Shown here: positions 8,275-15,063 of the stretch, in pieces
How positions within the stretch are numbered: position 1 is the first letter of the stretch
Layout of the letters: every line of letters begins with the position of its first letter
Source: UBA2144 sp964506185
Lineage (GTDB): Bacteria > Patescibacteriota > Gracilibacteria > Peribacterales > Peribacteraceae
Length of the DNA stretch: 46,073 nt
Assembly (NCBI GenBank): GCA_964506185.1
Contig: CAZDKL010000011.1
Span: 1 to 46,073, forward strand
Reading direction: 5' to 3'
Program-made: the position numbers and the translations under genes
Notes under the pieces: model-generated
What the model saw: the letters and a program-made list of their open reading frames with translations, nothing else
Databases searched by the model: none
What the model was told of the DNA's origin: nothing

Positions 8275-8368
8275 GCTACTAATTGGTTTGTGGTTGTCCA
8301 TGTGTTTGGGTGACCTGTCCCCCTCGTTTGTAGCCATTCTCAAACGCCCACAGGGCAAGGAGAAAACT

Positions 8369-8518
8369 ATGAACCGGGCAACGCAGAACTGTGCAGCGAC
8401 GTACCATGCCAACCGGAATCCGATGGCGGCCAACGAAGTCGATCCGCGAAAGACGAACAGCGGCACCGGCACGAGCATGACGCCGAACTTCGCGGGTATC
8501 GCCAGCGGCACCGATTGA
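8369..8518 (+). CDS. Small G+C-rich ORF, 49 residues, unknown
   Basis: This short ORF has a strong Shine-Dalgarno, AAGGAG at 8357-8362, six bases before the ATG. It also has a promoter-like element upstream and a G+C-rich hairpin downstream (8577-8602). The predicted peptide is polar, rich in Asn, Thr, Ala and Gly, with one Cys and no membrane segment. I do not recognise it. The surrounding 350 bases are clearly richer in G+C than the neighbouring genes. A longer overlapping frame on the minus strand encodes hydrophobic stretches, but it runs into repeats and has no visible initiation signals. The plus-strand reading is therefore preferred, with limited confidence. Confidence 0.4.
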   Translation: MNRATQNCAATYHANRNPMAANEVDPRKTNSGTGTSMTPNFAGIASGTD

Positions 8519-8576
8519 AACGCCCTCTGCACGTGGTAGCGCGGGAACGAGTCCGTTAAATCGGACGCCAATTCAC

Positions 8577-8609
8577 AGGCCGGTGGCTCACGCTGCCGGC
8601 CTTGGTTTA
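8577..8609 (+). terminator. Terminator-like hairpin after the 49-residue ORF
   Basis: AGGCCGG (8577-8583) and CCGGCCT (8596-8602) pair perfectly and are followed by a weak T-rich tract (ttggttt). A second hairpin, GTCCG/CGGAC, lies just upstream at 8551-8566. Confidence 0.4.
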
Positions 8610-8622
8610 ATGTTGTCTGAAT

Positions 8623-8807
8623 TGACCTCACCCCAAACCCCTCTCCTCCCGCCCCACTTACCTACTAGGAGAGGGGCTTACTTGGGTCAACCCCGTTCTC
8701 CCCCTCTCCTTGCAGGCTTTAATTAGATACATTTAAAAAACCAAAACCTAGATATATTCAATATCTAAAAAGGCAAGGTAGGAGGGGGGGGCCGGGGGGT
8801 GAGGTCA
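8623..8807. repeat. MITE-like element with 12-bp terminal inverted repeats
   Basis: TGACCTCACCCC at 8623-8634 is matched by GGGGTGAGGTCA at 8796-8807. The 185-bp interior has further C-rich and G-rich complementary tracts (cccctctcct versus aggagggg) and no ORF. A related G-rich tract without the full ends is at 36518-36577. Confidence 0.6.
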
Positions 8808-8810
8808 TAT

Positions 8811-8876
8811 AAAAAATGACCGCCATTGCGGGCGGTCACTCAAAGATAGAAAGAACGAAAGATTCAATTAAGAATC
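8811..8876 (-). ncRNA. Candidate small RNA, about 66 nt
   Basis: On the minus strand, TTGCAA (8911-8906) and TATAAA (8888-8883) with a 17-base spacer form a promoter pointing to a start near 8876. An intrinsic terminator follows about 40 bases later: a perfect 8-bp stem TGACCGCC/GGCGGTCA (8838-8817) and then six T. The transcript would start with a small GATTC/GAATC hairpin and a U/C-rich single-stranded middle, with no ORF. The unit is compact and sits between repeats and a plus-strand gene. Confidence 0.45.
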
Positions 8877-8882
8877 CGATAC

Positions 8883-8911
8883 TTTATACAGATGCAACAA
8901 AAGAATTGCAA
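8883..8911 (-). promoter_or_regulatory. Promoter of the candidate small RNA
   Basis: Minus-strand TTGCAA, 17-base spacer, TATAAA. No minus-strand gene other than the candidate small RNA lies downstream before the terminator at 8811-8838. Confidence 0.45.
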
Positions 8912-8970
8912 GAAAGTGTAAGGAATTTCACTGGACAAGAGACCGGTTAAAGTATAGAATTCTTTGCCTA

Positions 8971-9483
8971 ATGGTAGGATTGAATACGAAATCAATGGGT
9001 TCGGATGGGGCCAACGCCTACTCGTATGGAAGCAGCGAATATATGGTCGGTGACGAGCTTATGTTTCTTGATCCTAAGGAGCATGTAGGCGGAAGACTTA
9101 GTTCAACTATTGCTCTGGTAAGAAATGATTTGGGGCAAGGAATTCAGGGGAAAGATATGCTTGATGACCTCCTCTGTATTCCGAGAAACTTAGTGCAAGC
9201 CGGTTATCATGTGTTTCAATCAGGCTGGCCTATAGCTGCAGACCTTGTAGCATCGAGCGATCAACAATATCGCGTTGCCCCAAGAAGAGGCCCCATGCAC
9301 GGAACTGCAAACTCCGTTAAAAAAATTGTTGAAAGTGAAGGTGTTTTCAGAAAGGCAAGCGCGTTGCTTTCTGAACCTTTGGATGGACCTGTAGATGATG
9401 TCTGGAATGCAACAACGAATGGATCTGAATGGATAATTGAACCAATAAGCACTCCTCAATCTCAAACTAAACTAGCAGCATAA
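8971..9483 (+). CDS. Hypothetical protein
   Basis: This 170-residue soluble protein is not recognised. It has no signal peptide or transmembrane helix. The start has a Gly/Ser/Tyr-rich segment (about 8-25), followed by mixed helices and a polar end. The gene stands alone on its strand after the repeat region. It is followed two bases later by a 43-residue membrane protein gene, so the two are probably co-transcribed. Confidence 0.6.
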   Translation: MVGLNTKSMGSDGANAYSYGSSEYMVGDELMFLDPKEHVGGRLSSTIALVRNDLGQGIQGKDMLDDLLCIPRNLVQAGYHVFQSGWPIAADLVASSDQQYRVAPRRGPMHGTANSVKKIVESEGVFRKASALLSEPLDGPVDDVWNATTNGSEWIIEPISTPQSQTKLAA

Positions 9484-9485
9484 CA

Positions 9486-9617
9486 ATGGAATCTGAATCA
9501 CACGCACTTGCACTCCCCGAGCCAAATTCTCTTGTTACCATTGGTGCATGGGTGGCAGTTGGTCTGGTTGCTTTCGCAGTGCTTAAGAAGATGTACAACA
9601 GCTTAGTTAAAAGTTAA
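9486..9617 (+). CDS. Small single-pass membrane protein, 43 residues
   Basis: ATG at 9486 starts two bases after the stop of the preceding gene. The predicted peptide has a short polar N-terminus, one hydrophobic helix (about residues 16-33, containing AWVAVGLVAFAVL) and a basic end (KKMYNSLVKS). The last codons and the TAA stop lie inside the intergenic agttaa word repeat, so the repeat forms the C-terminus. Function unknown. Confidence 0.5.
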   Translation: MESESHALALPEPNSLVTIGAWVAVGLVAFAVLKKMYNSLVKS

Positions 9618-9715
9618 TAGTTAATAGTTAAAAGTGTTTTTTATAATCGATTCTCTTTGATTAACTTTTAACTCTTCACTCTTCACTTTTAACTATTCAC
9701 TAATTCTTACAATTA
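9603..9715. repeat. AGTTAAAAGT word hairpin with conserved core, copy 1
   Basis: Tandem agttaaaagt/ttaatagt words on the left and taacttttaactcttcac words on the right form a long imperfect hairpin. The centre (tataatcgattctctttg) is nearly the reverse complement of the centre of the element at 38212-38303. The two are therefore homologous copies in opposite orientation. Confidence 0.75.
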
Positions 9716-9741
9716 TATTCTCCAAACCAATATTTCTACGC

Positions 9742-9747
9742 TATCAT
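9742..9747 (+). promoter_or_regulatory. -10 box of the FmdB-like gene
   Basis: TATCAT ends six bases before the GTG start codon at 9754, which suggests a leaderless transcript. No convincing -35 box was found. Confidence 0.35.
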
Positions 9748-9753
9748 CCCCCC

Positions 9754-10077
9754 GTGCCCCGCTATGATTTCCAGTGCCGGCTGTGTTCATACACATTCGA
9801 GAAAGAGCTTTCGTTTGGTTCTGATGAAGCTCCTGCTTGTCCTGAATGCAAAGGAGGTACCGACCGCCTGATCGCTCCACCTGCGATTCATTTTAAGGGT
9901 GCAGGATTTTATAATTCGGATAATAGAAAGAAGGAACCTGCGAATAAATCAAAGGAATCTGCATCTGAAGAATCCAAGAAATCCAACGACAGTCCCGCAG
10001 CCGCGATTCCCGAATCGCGGACTGCGCCGAAGGCGCAGAATGGCAATAAGAAGTCGATGGATTCTAGGAATAAATAA
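9754..10077 (+). CDS. FmdB-family zinc-ribbon protein
   Basis: The 107-residue protein begins with the FmdB zinc ribbon: PRYDFQCRLC, then CPEC at about 33-36, giving two CxxC pairs. It continues with the typical AIHFKGAGFYNSD segment. The family is annotated as putative regulatory proteins, but its function is not established. The remaining half is a Lys/Ser/Glu-rich disordered tail. Part of the tail is encoded by two perfect DNA hairpins (10001-10020 and 10022-10038), which suggests repeats inserted near the 3' end. The GTG start lies six bases after a TATCAT box, so leaderless translation is likely. Confidence 0.85.
   Translation: MPRYDFQCRLCSYTFEKELSFGSDEAPACPECKGGTDRLIAPPAIHFKGAGFYNSDNRKKEPANKSKESASEESKKSNDSPAAAIPESRTAPKAQNGNKKSMDSRNK
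10001..10038. repeat. Two hairpins inside the FmdB-like coding region
   Basis: CCGCGATTC/GAATCGCGG (10001-10020) and CTGCGCC/GGCGCAG (10022-10038) are adjacent perfect stems encoding AAIPESRTAPKAQ. Similar GCCGAAGGC words appear in the intergenic repeat that starts 60 bases downstream. Confidence 0.65.
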
Positions 10078-10097
10078 GACTGTTCCGCTTAGGGGTG

Positions 10098-10192
10098 GCC
10101 TGCCAGCCGAAGGCGTAGCGACTTCATTTATAGGCATGGCCCGCCTACGCGCTTCGCGGCTTCGGCGGACAGCCTACGCTACGCGTAGGCTG
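10098..10192. repeat. REP-like cluster of GCCGAAGGCGTAG hairpins
   Basis: The element contains gccgaaggcgtag and its complement ctacgcgcttcgcggcttcggc, plus a perfect stem GCCTACGC/GCGTAGGC at 10172-10190. It occupies the first part of the 483-base gap 10078-10560, where I see no gene. Confidence 0.65.
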
Positions 10193-10360
10193 GAACGTCC
10201 TGCTTGGCTGACGCAAGCTCAAAAGTCATAACGCCTGGAAGTATTTTTTTAGAAGGTATTGACATCAATTTTTGGGAGATCACCATATATAACTGACAGC
10301 CCACCCACCCTGTCCTATACCCACCCCATTTTTATGTGGCCCACCTTCGCTTTTTTGGCC

Positions 10361-10450
10361 TGTCAGCCGTAGCCCCCGCCATTGTTCATATTTGTGATTA
10401 GAACAACCAAAAAGGCTACGGTGGGTTGCCTTCGCGGGGCGAAGGCTGAG
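10361..10450. repeat. REP-like hairpin, CAGCCGTAG...GAAGGCTGA type, copy 2
   Basis: Ends tgtcagccgtagcccc and ggggcgaaggctgag match the copy at 8179-8218. The middle is expanded by a nested segment containing ggctacggtggg, the complement of the left arm. The rest of the gap (10193-10360 and 10451-10546) shows no gene. Confidence 0.65.
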
Positions 10451-10543
10451 GGGAGGGTGCATCTTCATACTAAATTACGCAAAATATCGGTCCCATATAG
10501 CCATAACCAGCTAATTCCCCATATTCCTTTATTTCCCAAAATA

Positions 10544-10552
10544 TGTTATAAT
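10544..10552 (+). promoter_or_regulatory. Extended -10 promoter of the potassium channel gene
   Basis: TGT directly followed by TATAAT is a consensus extended -10. It ends eight bases before the ATG at 10561, so transcription should start at or next to the start codon. Confidence 0.55.
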
Positions 10553-10560
10553 TATACGGA

Positions 10561-11430
10561 ATGGAGGCGAATACCCAAAATCCAAAAAAACGAAGGCATA
10601 ACTGGCTTTTCTTCGTCCAAGTAACGAAGCTCTCCTACAGAGCTCTGTTTCTCCTTTGGTTGGGGTTGGCCCTCGCATTCGCATTAGCATATTTCTTGCT
10701 GGAGACATTTATCCCCTCTCATGCTCCAACCCAGCTAGATAACTTGCCTGCCTTATATCGGTTCCTGAATGCTCTCTATTATTCGATTATCACAGCAACT
10801 TCCACAGGATACGGAGATATTACTCCTGTTGGTTTTTCAAAGGCACTGGCAAGCGTCCAAAGCATTACAGCTTTGTTCGTCTTTGCAGTTTTCGTAACAA
10901 AACTTGTATCACAAAGACAGGACATGGCGCTCAAGGAAGTCCACAGACTTACTTATGAGGATATCTTCCACAACATGCGCGGAGATCTGTTTAATGTTAG
11001 AAAAGATTTGGATGCCATCATGGTAGAAGCAAAAGATAAAGGCAATTTATCCGAGGAGTCCTGGGAGAATCTAATGATCGGATACCAGCAATGCCAAAGC
11101 TTGTTTGCGGAAATTCCGGAGTTCTATGATGGAGGAAACACTTACTACACTCTTGATCCAAAACGAGAGGAGCTTCTTCTAGAGGCAGTGCACCGAACTA
11201 TTCACAGGATAAACAAAGCTCTCGATGTTCTAAGCAAGGCCGGTGTTGAATGGTCCGAACATGAACCAAGCATGACAGAACTTGTGGAGCTTATGAACGT
11301 TACTGATCGCATTACTCCCCTCTGGCAAAAGCGAAGTCCATACCAAAAGAAAGAAGCCTTTGAAGATATTATTAAAGTGAAGAACCAGACACACAATTGG
11401 GTGGAGAAATCGTTGCCAACGAGTGAGTAG
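10561..11430 (+). CDS. Two-transmembrane potassium channel
   Basis: The 289-residue protein has a first membrane helix (about 26-49), a pore helix, the potassium selectivity filter TGYGD (82-86) and a second helix (about 95-117). This is the architecture of bacterial two-helix K+ channels. The cytoplasmic C-terminus (about 120-289) is helical and is not a recognisable RCK/TrkA-N domain, as no GxGxxG nucleotide site is visible. Gating is therefore unknown. The gene starts right after an extended -10 box, suggesting a leaderless mRNA. It converges with pnp across a word hairpin. Confidence 0.88.
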   Translation: MEANTQNPKKRRHNWLFFVQVTKLSYRALFLLWLGLALAFALAYFLLETFIPSHAPTQLDNLPALYRFLNALYYSIITATSTGYGDITPVGFSKALASVQSITALFVFAVFVTKLVSQRQDMALKEVHRLTYEDIFHNMRGDLFNVRKDLDAIMVEAKDKGNLSEESWENLMIGYQQCQSLFAEIPEFYDGGNTYYTLDPKREELLLEAVHRTIHRINKALDVLSKAGVEWSEHEPSMTELVELMNVTDRITPLWQKRSPYQKKEAFEDIIKVKNQTHNWVEKSLPTSE

Positions 11431-11433
11431 TTT

Positions 11434-11488
11434 GTAGTGAGTAGTGGTAAACAGATTATTCTGATGTTTACTACACACTACTCACTAC
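11434..11488. repeat. GTAGTGAGTAGT word hairpin between convergent genes
   Basis: Perfect 12-bp arms GTAGTGAGTAGT (11434-11445) and ACTACTCACTAC (11477-11488) enclose an inner GTAAAC/GTTTAC stem and a CAG/CTG stem. It lies between the ends of the K+ channel gene and pnp and may help terminate both. Confidence 0.75.
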
Positions 11489-11511
11489 CCACTTTTCATA
11501 AATACAATAAA

Positions 11512-13752
11512 CTATCTCCTAGGAGGCCTTCCTCCCCCACGCCTTGGTGGTCCTCCTCTTCCTCTTGGCGGTCCGCTTCTTTCGGCCCCTGGAGGCGGTT
11601 CTGTCATTTGCTTAACAGACATTCTGGTTTTACCGTCATGAGCATCGTATTCAACACACTTGGCTTTAACTTCGTCACCAACATTTAGAATATCTTCAAC
11701 ATTCTCCGTCCTCTTCCATTGAAGCTCTGAAATATGAATCATCGCATCTTTGCCCTTTAGGAATTCTACGATCGCACCTACACCATCAATGATTCTTACA
11801 ACTTTACAGTCATAAACTGTTCCTACTTCCGGCTTCGCAACTATTCCCTCTATCCATTCTCTGGCTTTTTGCATCGTATCGCCATCGGGGGCGGTAACAA
11901 ACACAAGTCCGCTATCTTCTATATCAATCTCTACTCCCAGATCTCCTGTAATCTTCTGGATTGTCTCTCCTCCCTTGCCGATAACTAGTCTGATATCGTC
12001 CGGATCAATCGTGATTGTCTCGATTCTCGGTGCCCTGGGACTAAGTTCCTTGCGAACCTCAGGAATTGAAGCAAGCATGGATTTTAGAATCTCCAATCTT
12101 CCAACTTTAGCGCGCTCCAATGCCTCTTCGAACACTTGGTCAGGCAATCCTTTGACCTTGATATCCATCTGGATAGCTGTAACTCCTTTTTCTGTACCTG
12201 TAACTTTAAAGTCCATGTCACCACCAAAGTCTTCTTCGTCCTGTAGGTCCGAAAGAACAACATATTTTCCTTTTTCTTCGTCTGAAATTAGTCCCAATGC
12301 AATTCCGGATACTGGAGCACTTATTGGAACTCCTGCAGCCATAAGAGCAAGTGTTGAACCGCAAGTTGCCGCCATGGAAGAAGATCCATTGCTGGCAAGA
12401 ATTTCTGTTACAGTTCGAATTGTGTACGGGAAATCTTTTTCTGATGGAAGTACGGGCTCAAGTCCTCTTTGTGCCAAGCTTCCATGCCCCACTTCGCGGT
12501 TTCCAACGAAAAGCCTGTTAGAGGTCTCTCCGACAGAGAATGGTGGGAAGTTGTAATGGTGGAAATATCTAAGTTCTACTTCGCCTTCCATTCCTTCTAC
12601 CAACTGCTTGTCTCCAGGTGCTCCAAGTGTGCAAGTCGTAAGACCTTGTGTCTCGCCTCTCTCGAATAATGCTGAACCATGAACAAAGTCAGGAAGAATA
12701 TCGACCATTGCATTGATGTCGCGAATTTCATCGACCTTTCGACTGCTCATTCTAGTCCCCTCCTCAAGAATCAGGCGCCTGACCTCTGATTTAATGATCT
12801 TATCTGCAATTCCAAATGCATTGGCGTACAACTTCTCGAGTTCTTCATCCCCTTCCGGTGGTACTTTGCCGAATTTTTCTTCTAGCTTCTCGACTGCGCC
12901 ATCTAGGAACTCGGTCATGATTGCTCTGCGCTCCAGTTTCTCCAGCTTGTCCTTAATAGCCTTGTTAACAGTTGGAAGCATCCATTCTTTTAGATACTCG
13001 TAAGCTTCCTCGTTCACGTAAGCTTCTGGTGCTTCGAATTTTTCCTTACCGATCTCTTTTTGAATGTCCGCAAAGAACTTTGCAATCTTCTGAGCCCACT
13101 TCTTTCCAAACTCAATTGCTTTCTGTATTTCTGCTTCCGGCAACTGGTTTGCACCGGCTTCGATCATAACAATGCGATCAAGCGAAGCTGTAACGAACAT
13201 ATCCAGATCTGACTTGGTTCTGGCTTCTCTGGAAGGATTCAAAACCAGTTCACCTCCAATCAATCCGACCCTGACTGTTCCAAGAGGACCCTCAGCTGGA
13301 GCATCACTTATTGCGACTGCTAAATTAGCCGCATTTGCCGATGTGATATCGTGTTCGTTCTCGAAATCGTAGCTTAAGACGGTACAAAACATCTGCAGAT
13401 CGTTGTGGATCGTCTTTGGGAACATCGGCCTTAGTCCACGGTCGATAACACGTGCGAGTAAAACATAGCTGTCCGCCGGTCTTCCTTCGCGTTTTCTGAA
13501 TCTGGAACCCGCGATCTTTCCTCCTGCATAAAACTTCTCTTGATAAACGACTTGAAGAGGTAGGAAGTCGACTCCGTCACGTGCGCGTTTGCTCACTGTG
13601 AAGTTGCCCATAGAAACAGTGCCGCCCATCTGGCAGAGTACGGTTGCATTGGCCTGTTCTGCGATCGCTCCGGCCTTTACGGTTAATGACTGATCGCCCA
13701 GTTCCAAAGTGTATTCGCTCTGACCTTTGAGAGCGGAAGTCTTTGCTGACAT
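11512..13752 (-). CDS. pnp: Polyribonucleotide nucleotidyltransferase (PNPase)
   Basis: PNPase degrades RNA 3' to 5' with phosphate and is a core part of the RNA degradosome. The 746-residue product (from MSAKTSALKG) has two RNase PH-like domains, a KH domain with the VIGKGGETIQ motif (DNA around 11970) and an S1 domain. It ends in a short Arg/Gly/Pro-rich tail. The ATG at 13752 is chosen because conserved sequence begins there. A TTG 17 codons upstream is possible but adds unrelated residues. The leader contains GGAGGAAGG, which can pair with CCTTCCTC about 100 bases upstream, suggesting structure-based control as is known for pnp in E. coli. Confidence 0.96.
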   Translation of the reverse strand: MSAKTSALKGQSEYTLELGDQSLTVKAGAIAEQANATVLCQMGGTVSMGNFTVSKRARDGVDFLPLQVVYQEKFYAGGKIAGSRFRKREGRPADSYVLLARVIDRGLRPMFPKTIHNDLQMFCTVLSYDFENEHDITSANAANLAVAISDAPAEGPLGTVRVGLIGGELVLNPSREARTKSDLDMFVTASLDRIVMIEAGANQLPEAEIQKAIEFGKKWAQKIAKFFADIQKEIGKEKFEAPEAYVNEEAYEYLKEWMLPTVNKAIKDKLEKLERRAIMTEFLDGAVEKLEEKFGKVPPEGDEELEKLYANAFGIADKIIKSEVRRLILEEGTRMSSRKVDEIRDINAMVDILPDFVHGSALFERGETQGLTTCTLGAPGDKQLVEGMEGEVELRYFHHYNFPPFSVGETSNRLFVGNREVGHGSLAQRGLEPVLPSEKDFPYTIRTVTEILASNGSSSMAATCGSTLALMAAGVPISAPVSGIALGLISDEEKGKYVVLSDLQDEEDFGGDMDFKVTGTEKGVTAIQMDIKVKGLPDQVFEEALERAKVGRLEILKSMLASIPEVRKELSPRAPRIETITIDPDDIRLVIGKGGETIQKITGDLGVEIDIEDSGLVFVTAPDGDTMQKAREWIEGIVAKPEVGTVYDCKVVRIIDGVGAIVEFLKGKDAMIHISELQWKRTENVEDILNVGDEVKAKCVEYDAHDGKTRMSVKQMTEPPPGAERSGPPRGRGGPPRRGGGRPPRR

Positions 13753-13780
13753 AATAGAAATAGGAAAGGAATAATGGATC

Positions 13781-13909
13781 CCTTCCTCCGATGAGCTTTC
13801 CAATTTCTCCTGCTATGTGGATTCACGCTCGAATCAGCTAGAAACTAACTCAAGTGTAAACCCTAAACAGAAGATAAAGCTGAGGAAGGAAGGAACTGGA
13901 GCTAGTATA
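13781..13909 (-). promoter_or_regulatory. pnp leader with possible sequestering stem
   Basis: A minus-strand TATACT -10 box lies at 13909-13904. In the leader, CCTTCCTC (13889-13882) is complementary over 8 bp to GAGGAAGG (13788-13781), which contains the purine-rich tract nearest the start. No good -35 box is visible. Confidence 0.35.
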
Positions 13910-13932
13910 GCTAATTTGACTTAAATTTAAAG

Positions 13933-13964
13933 TAAAAAAGCCTCCCGCGCCGTAGGCGCGGGGG
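13933..13964 (-). terminator. Intrinsic terminator of the lipoprotein gene
   Basis: On the minus strand a perfect 8-bp stem CCCGCGCC/GGCGCGGG with a three-base loop (13944-13962) is followed by six T. It ends the transcript of the lipoprotein gene just upstream of the pnp promoter. Confidence 0.75.
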
Positions 13965-13999
13965 CAAGTGCTCGTTGCGGCTCAAAGACCGCGGTGACC

Positions 14000-14347
14000 C
14001 TAAAGGGCCTTGACTGGGGACTGTTGGACCTGAATCGGAGCCGATTGCGCCGGGCTGACGGCAGTCTGGTTCGGCACAACTCCGGTTTGGACCGCGTATC
14101 CCTGACGGGTAGCAGTCATCGCCTCCTCGTCCGGCTTGATCGCCGTCTGATCCGGCTTGTCCGGATCCACAAGGCTGTGCTGGACTTCCGACTGTTGAAT
14201 GACAGCCGACTGCTGTTGCTGGACCGCGCCGGAGTCGTTATCCGGCTTTTCGGTTGCGCTGCCGCATCCACTAACGAAGGGAAGCAAACAGAGCAAAGCC
14301 ACAGTCCAAAGACCAACAGCAACGTACGAAATCGGGACGCGTCTCAT
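14000..14347 (-). CDS. Small predicted lipoprotein
   Basis: The 115-residue protein starts with a lipoprotein signal: a short basic start, a hydrophobic core and the lipobox VSGC, so Cys28 would be lipidated. The mature part is hydrophilic, rich in Gln, Ser, Val and Asp, with repeated QQSxV and KPDxx words and no known domain. A GGGGGA Shine-Dalgarno lies upstream, with a strong promoter (14463-14490) and an intrinsic terminator (13933-13964), so this is a monocistronic gene. It is richer in G+C than its neighbours. Function unknown; probably exposed on the cell surface. Confidence 0.7.
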   Translation of the reverse strand: MRRVPISYVAVGLWTVALLCLLPFVSGCGSATEKPDNDSGAVQQQQSAVIQQSEVQHSLVDPDKPDQTAIKPDEEAMTATRQGYAVQTGVVPNQTAVSPAQSAPIQVQQSPVKAL

Positions 14348-14387
14348 GGGGATATCCCCCTTTCCAAAGAGTAATGAAACGTGTTGT

Positions 14388-14448
14388 GTGCGTTCCTGCC
14401 GGCGCCGTTACATGGCGCACGTGTCTGGCCAAAATAGAAAGAACGCAC
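14388..14448 (-). promoter_or_regulatory. Structured 5' leader of the lipoprotein gene
   Basis: GTGCGTTC and GAACGCAC form an 8-bp outer stem (14388-14448). An inner GCGCC/GGCGC hairpin lies within it. The leader is about 110 bases long, unlike the leaderless genes nearby, so it may carry translational or stability control. Confidence 0.45.
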
Positions 14449-14462
14449 CCTTACGAGCTAAT

Positions 14463-14490
14463 ATAATACTATGTTTTAAGTATATGTCAA
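14463..14490 (-). promoter_or_regulatory. Promoter of the lipoprotein gene
   Basis: Minus-strand TTGACA (14490-14485), 16-base spacer, TATTAT (14468-14463). This is one of the best sigma-70-like promoters in the window. Confidence 0.6.
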
Positions 14491-14540
14491 GTATTCCAAA
14501 CATGCTGGACTTAGCTTGTATTAGCCGAATTCACTAAATC

Positions 14541-14564
14541 GCAGCCCCGCTTCCGCGGGGCTGC
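14541..14564 (-). terminator. Terminator-like hairpin downstream of the 122-residue gene
   Basis: A perfect 10-bp stem GCAGCCCCGC/GCGGGGCTGC with a 4-base loop follows the stop of the gene at 14586-14954. No long T tract follows, so the direction and efficiency are uncertain. Confidence 0.5.
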
Positions 14565-14585
14565 AGTAGACTGCAGATCTTGCCC

Positions 14586-14954
14586 TTACTCCCACATACC
14601 AGACCAAACCTGGCTTGTAGTCTTCCTACTTTTGACCCCATTTGAGGTTACCCTTCTTTTAGCCTCATCATCATTCAGCTTCTTTCCCGTCCACGGATCG
14701 AATTGCCAGTGCTTGGGAAAAGGATCGCCCGGAAAATGCTCCTTCCTGCCTGTTCCAATTCTCTCCTGCCAAATACACTCATAACGATCATCCAAATCAA
14801 ACCACAATCTGGTTAGCTCAATGTAATGGCAAAAACGCTCCTTTGACTTAACGTACGCTAAGTCAGAAAGCTGCTTGCCACTTGCAGGATGATAAGTCAT
14901 CCCCTCTCCACGATTGAGTTGCTTGGCAGTGTAATGTCTGACAAATGTACTCAT
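14586..14954 (-). CDS. Hypothetical protein, Trp- and Tyr-rich
   Basis: The 122-residue product is not recognised. The ATG at 14954 is supported by AAGGAGAG about six bases upstream. The protein is hydrophilic, basic and rich in aromatic residues, with an LTRLWFDLDDRYECIWQ segment in the middle and FDPWTGKKLNDDEAKRR near the end. It has no signal peptide or membrane helix. It is followed by a G+C-rich hairpin and is read in the same direction as the upstream anthranilate-synthase-like gene, 109 bases after that gene's end. It could be a distal gene of that unit. Confidence 0.65.
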   Translation of the reverse strand: MSTFVRHYTAKQLNRGEGMTYHPASGKQLSDLAYVKSKERFCHYIELTRLWFDLDDRYECIWQERIGTGRKEHFPGDPFPKHWQFDPWTGKKLNDDEAKRRVTSNGVKSRKTTSQVWSGMWE

Positions 14955-15063
14955 AACTCTCTCCTTCGTTAACGTTGTTGTAAAAAGATCTGCAACCAAA
15001 AGCTCCACTCACATGAGCAAAGCACTCTACCTACTTGGAATTAATAAACAGGGCGCTCCGCTC

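Noticed and set aside
8122..8631. Hydrophobic 169-residue frame on the minus strand
   Set aside because: It runs through repeats, has no promoter or Shine-Dalgarno, and opposes a plus-strand unit with promoter, AAGGAG and terminator-like hairpin. Not fully excluded.
13994..14374. 126-residue Arg/Leu-rich frame on the plus strand
   Set aside because: Antisense to the lipoprotein gene, which has lipobox, Shine-Dalgarno, promoter and terminator.
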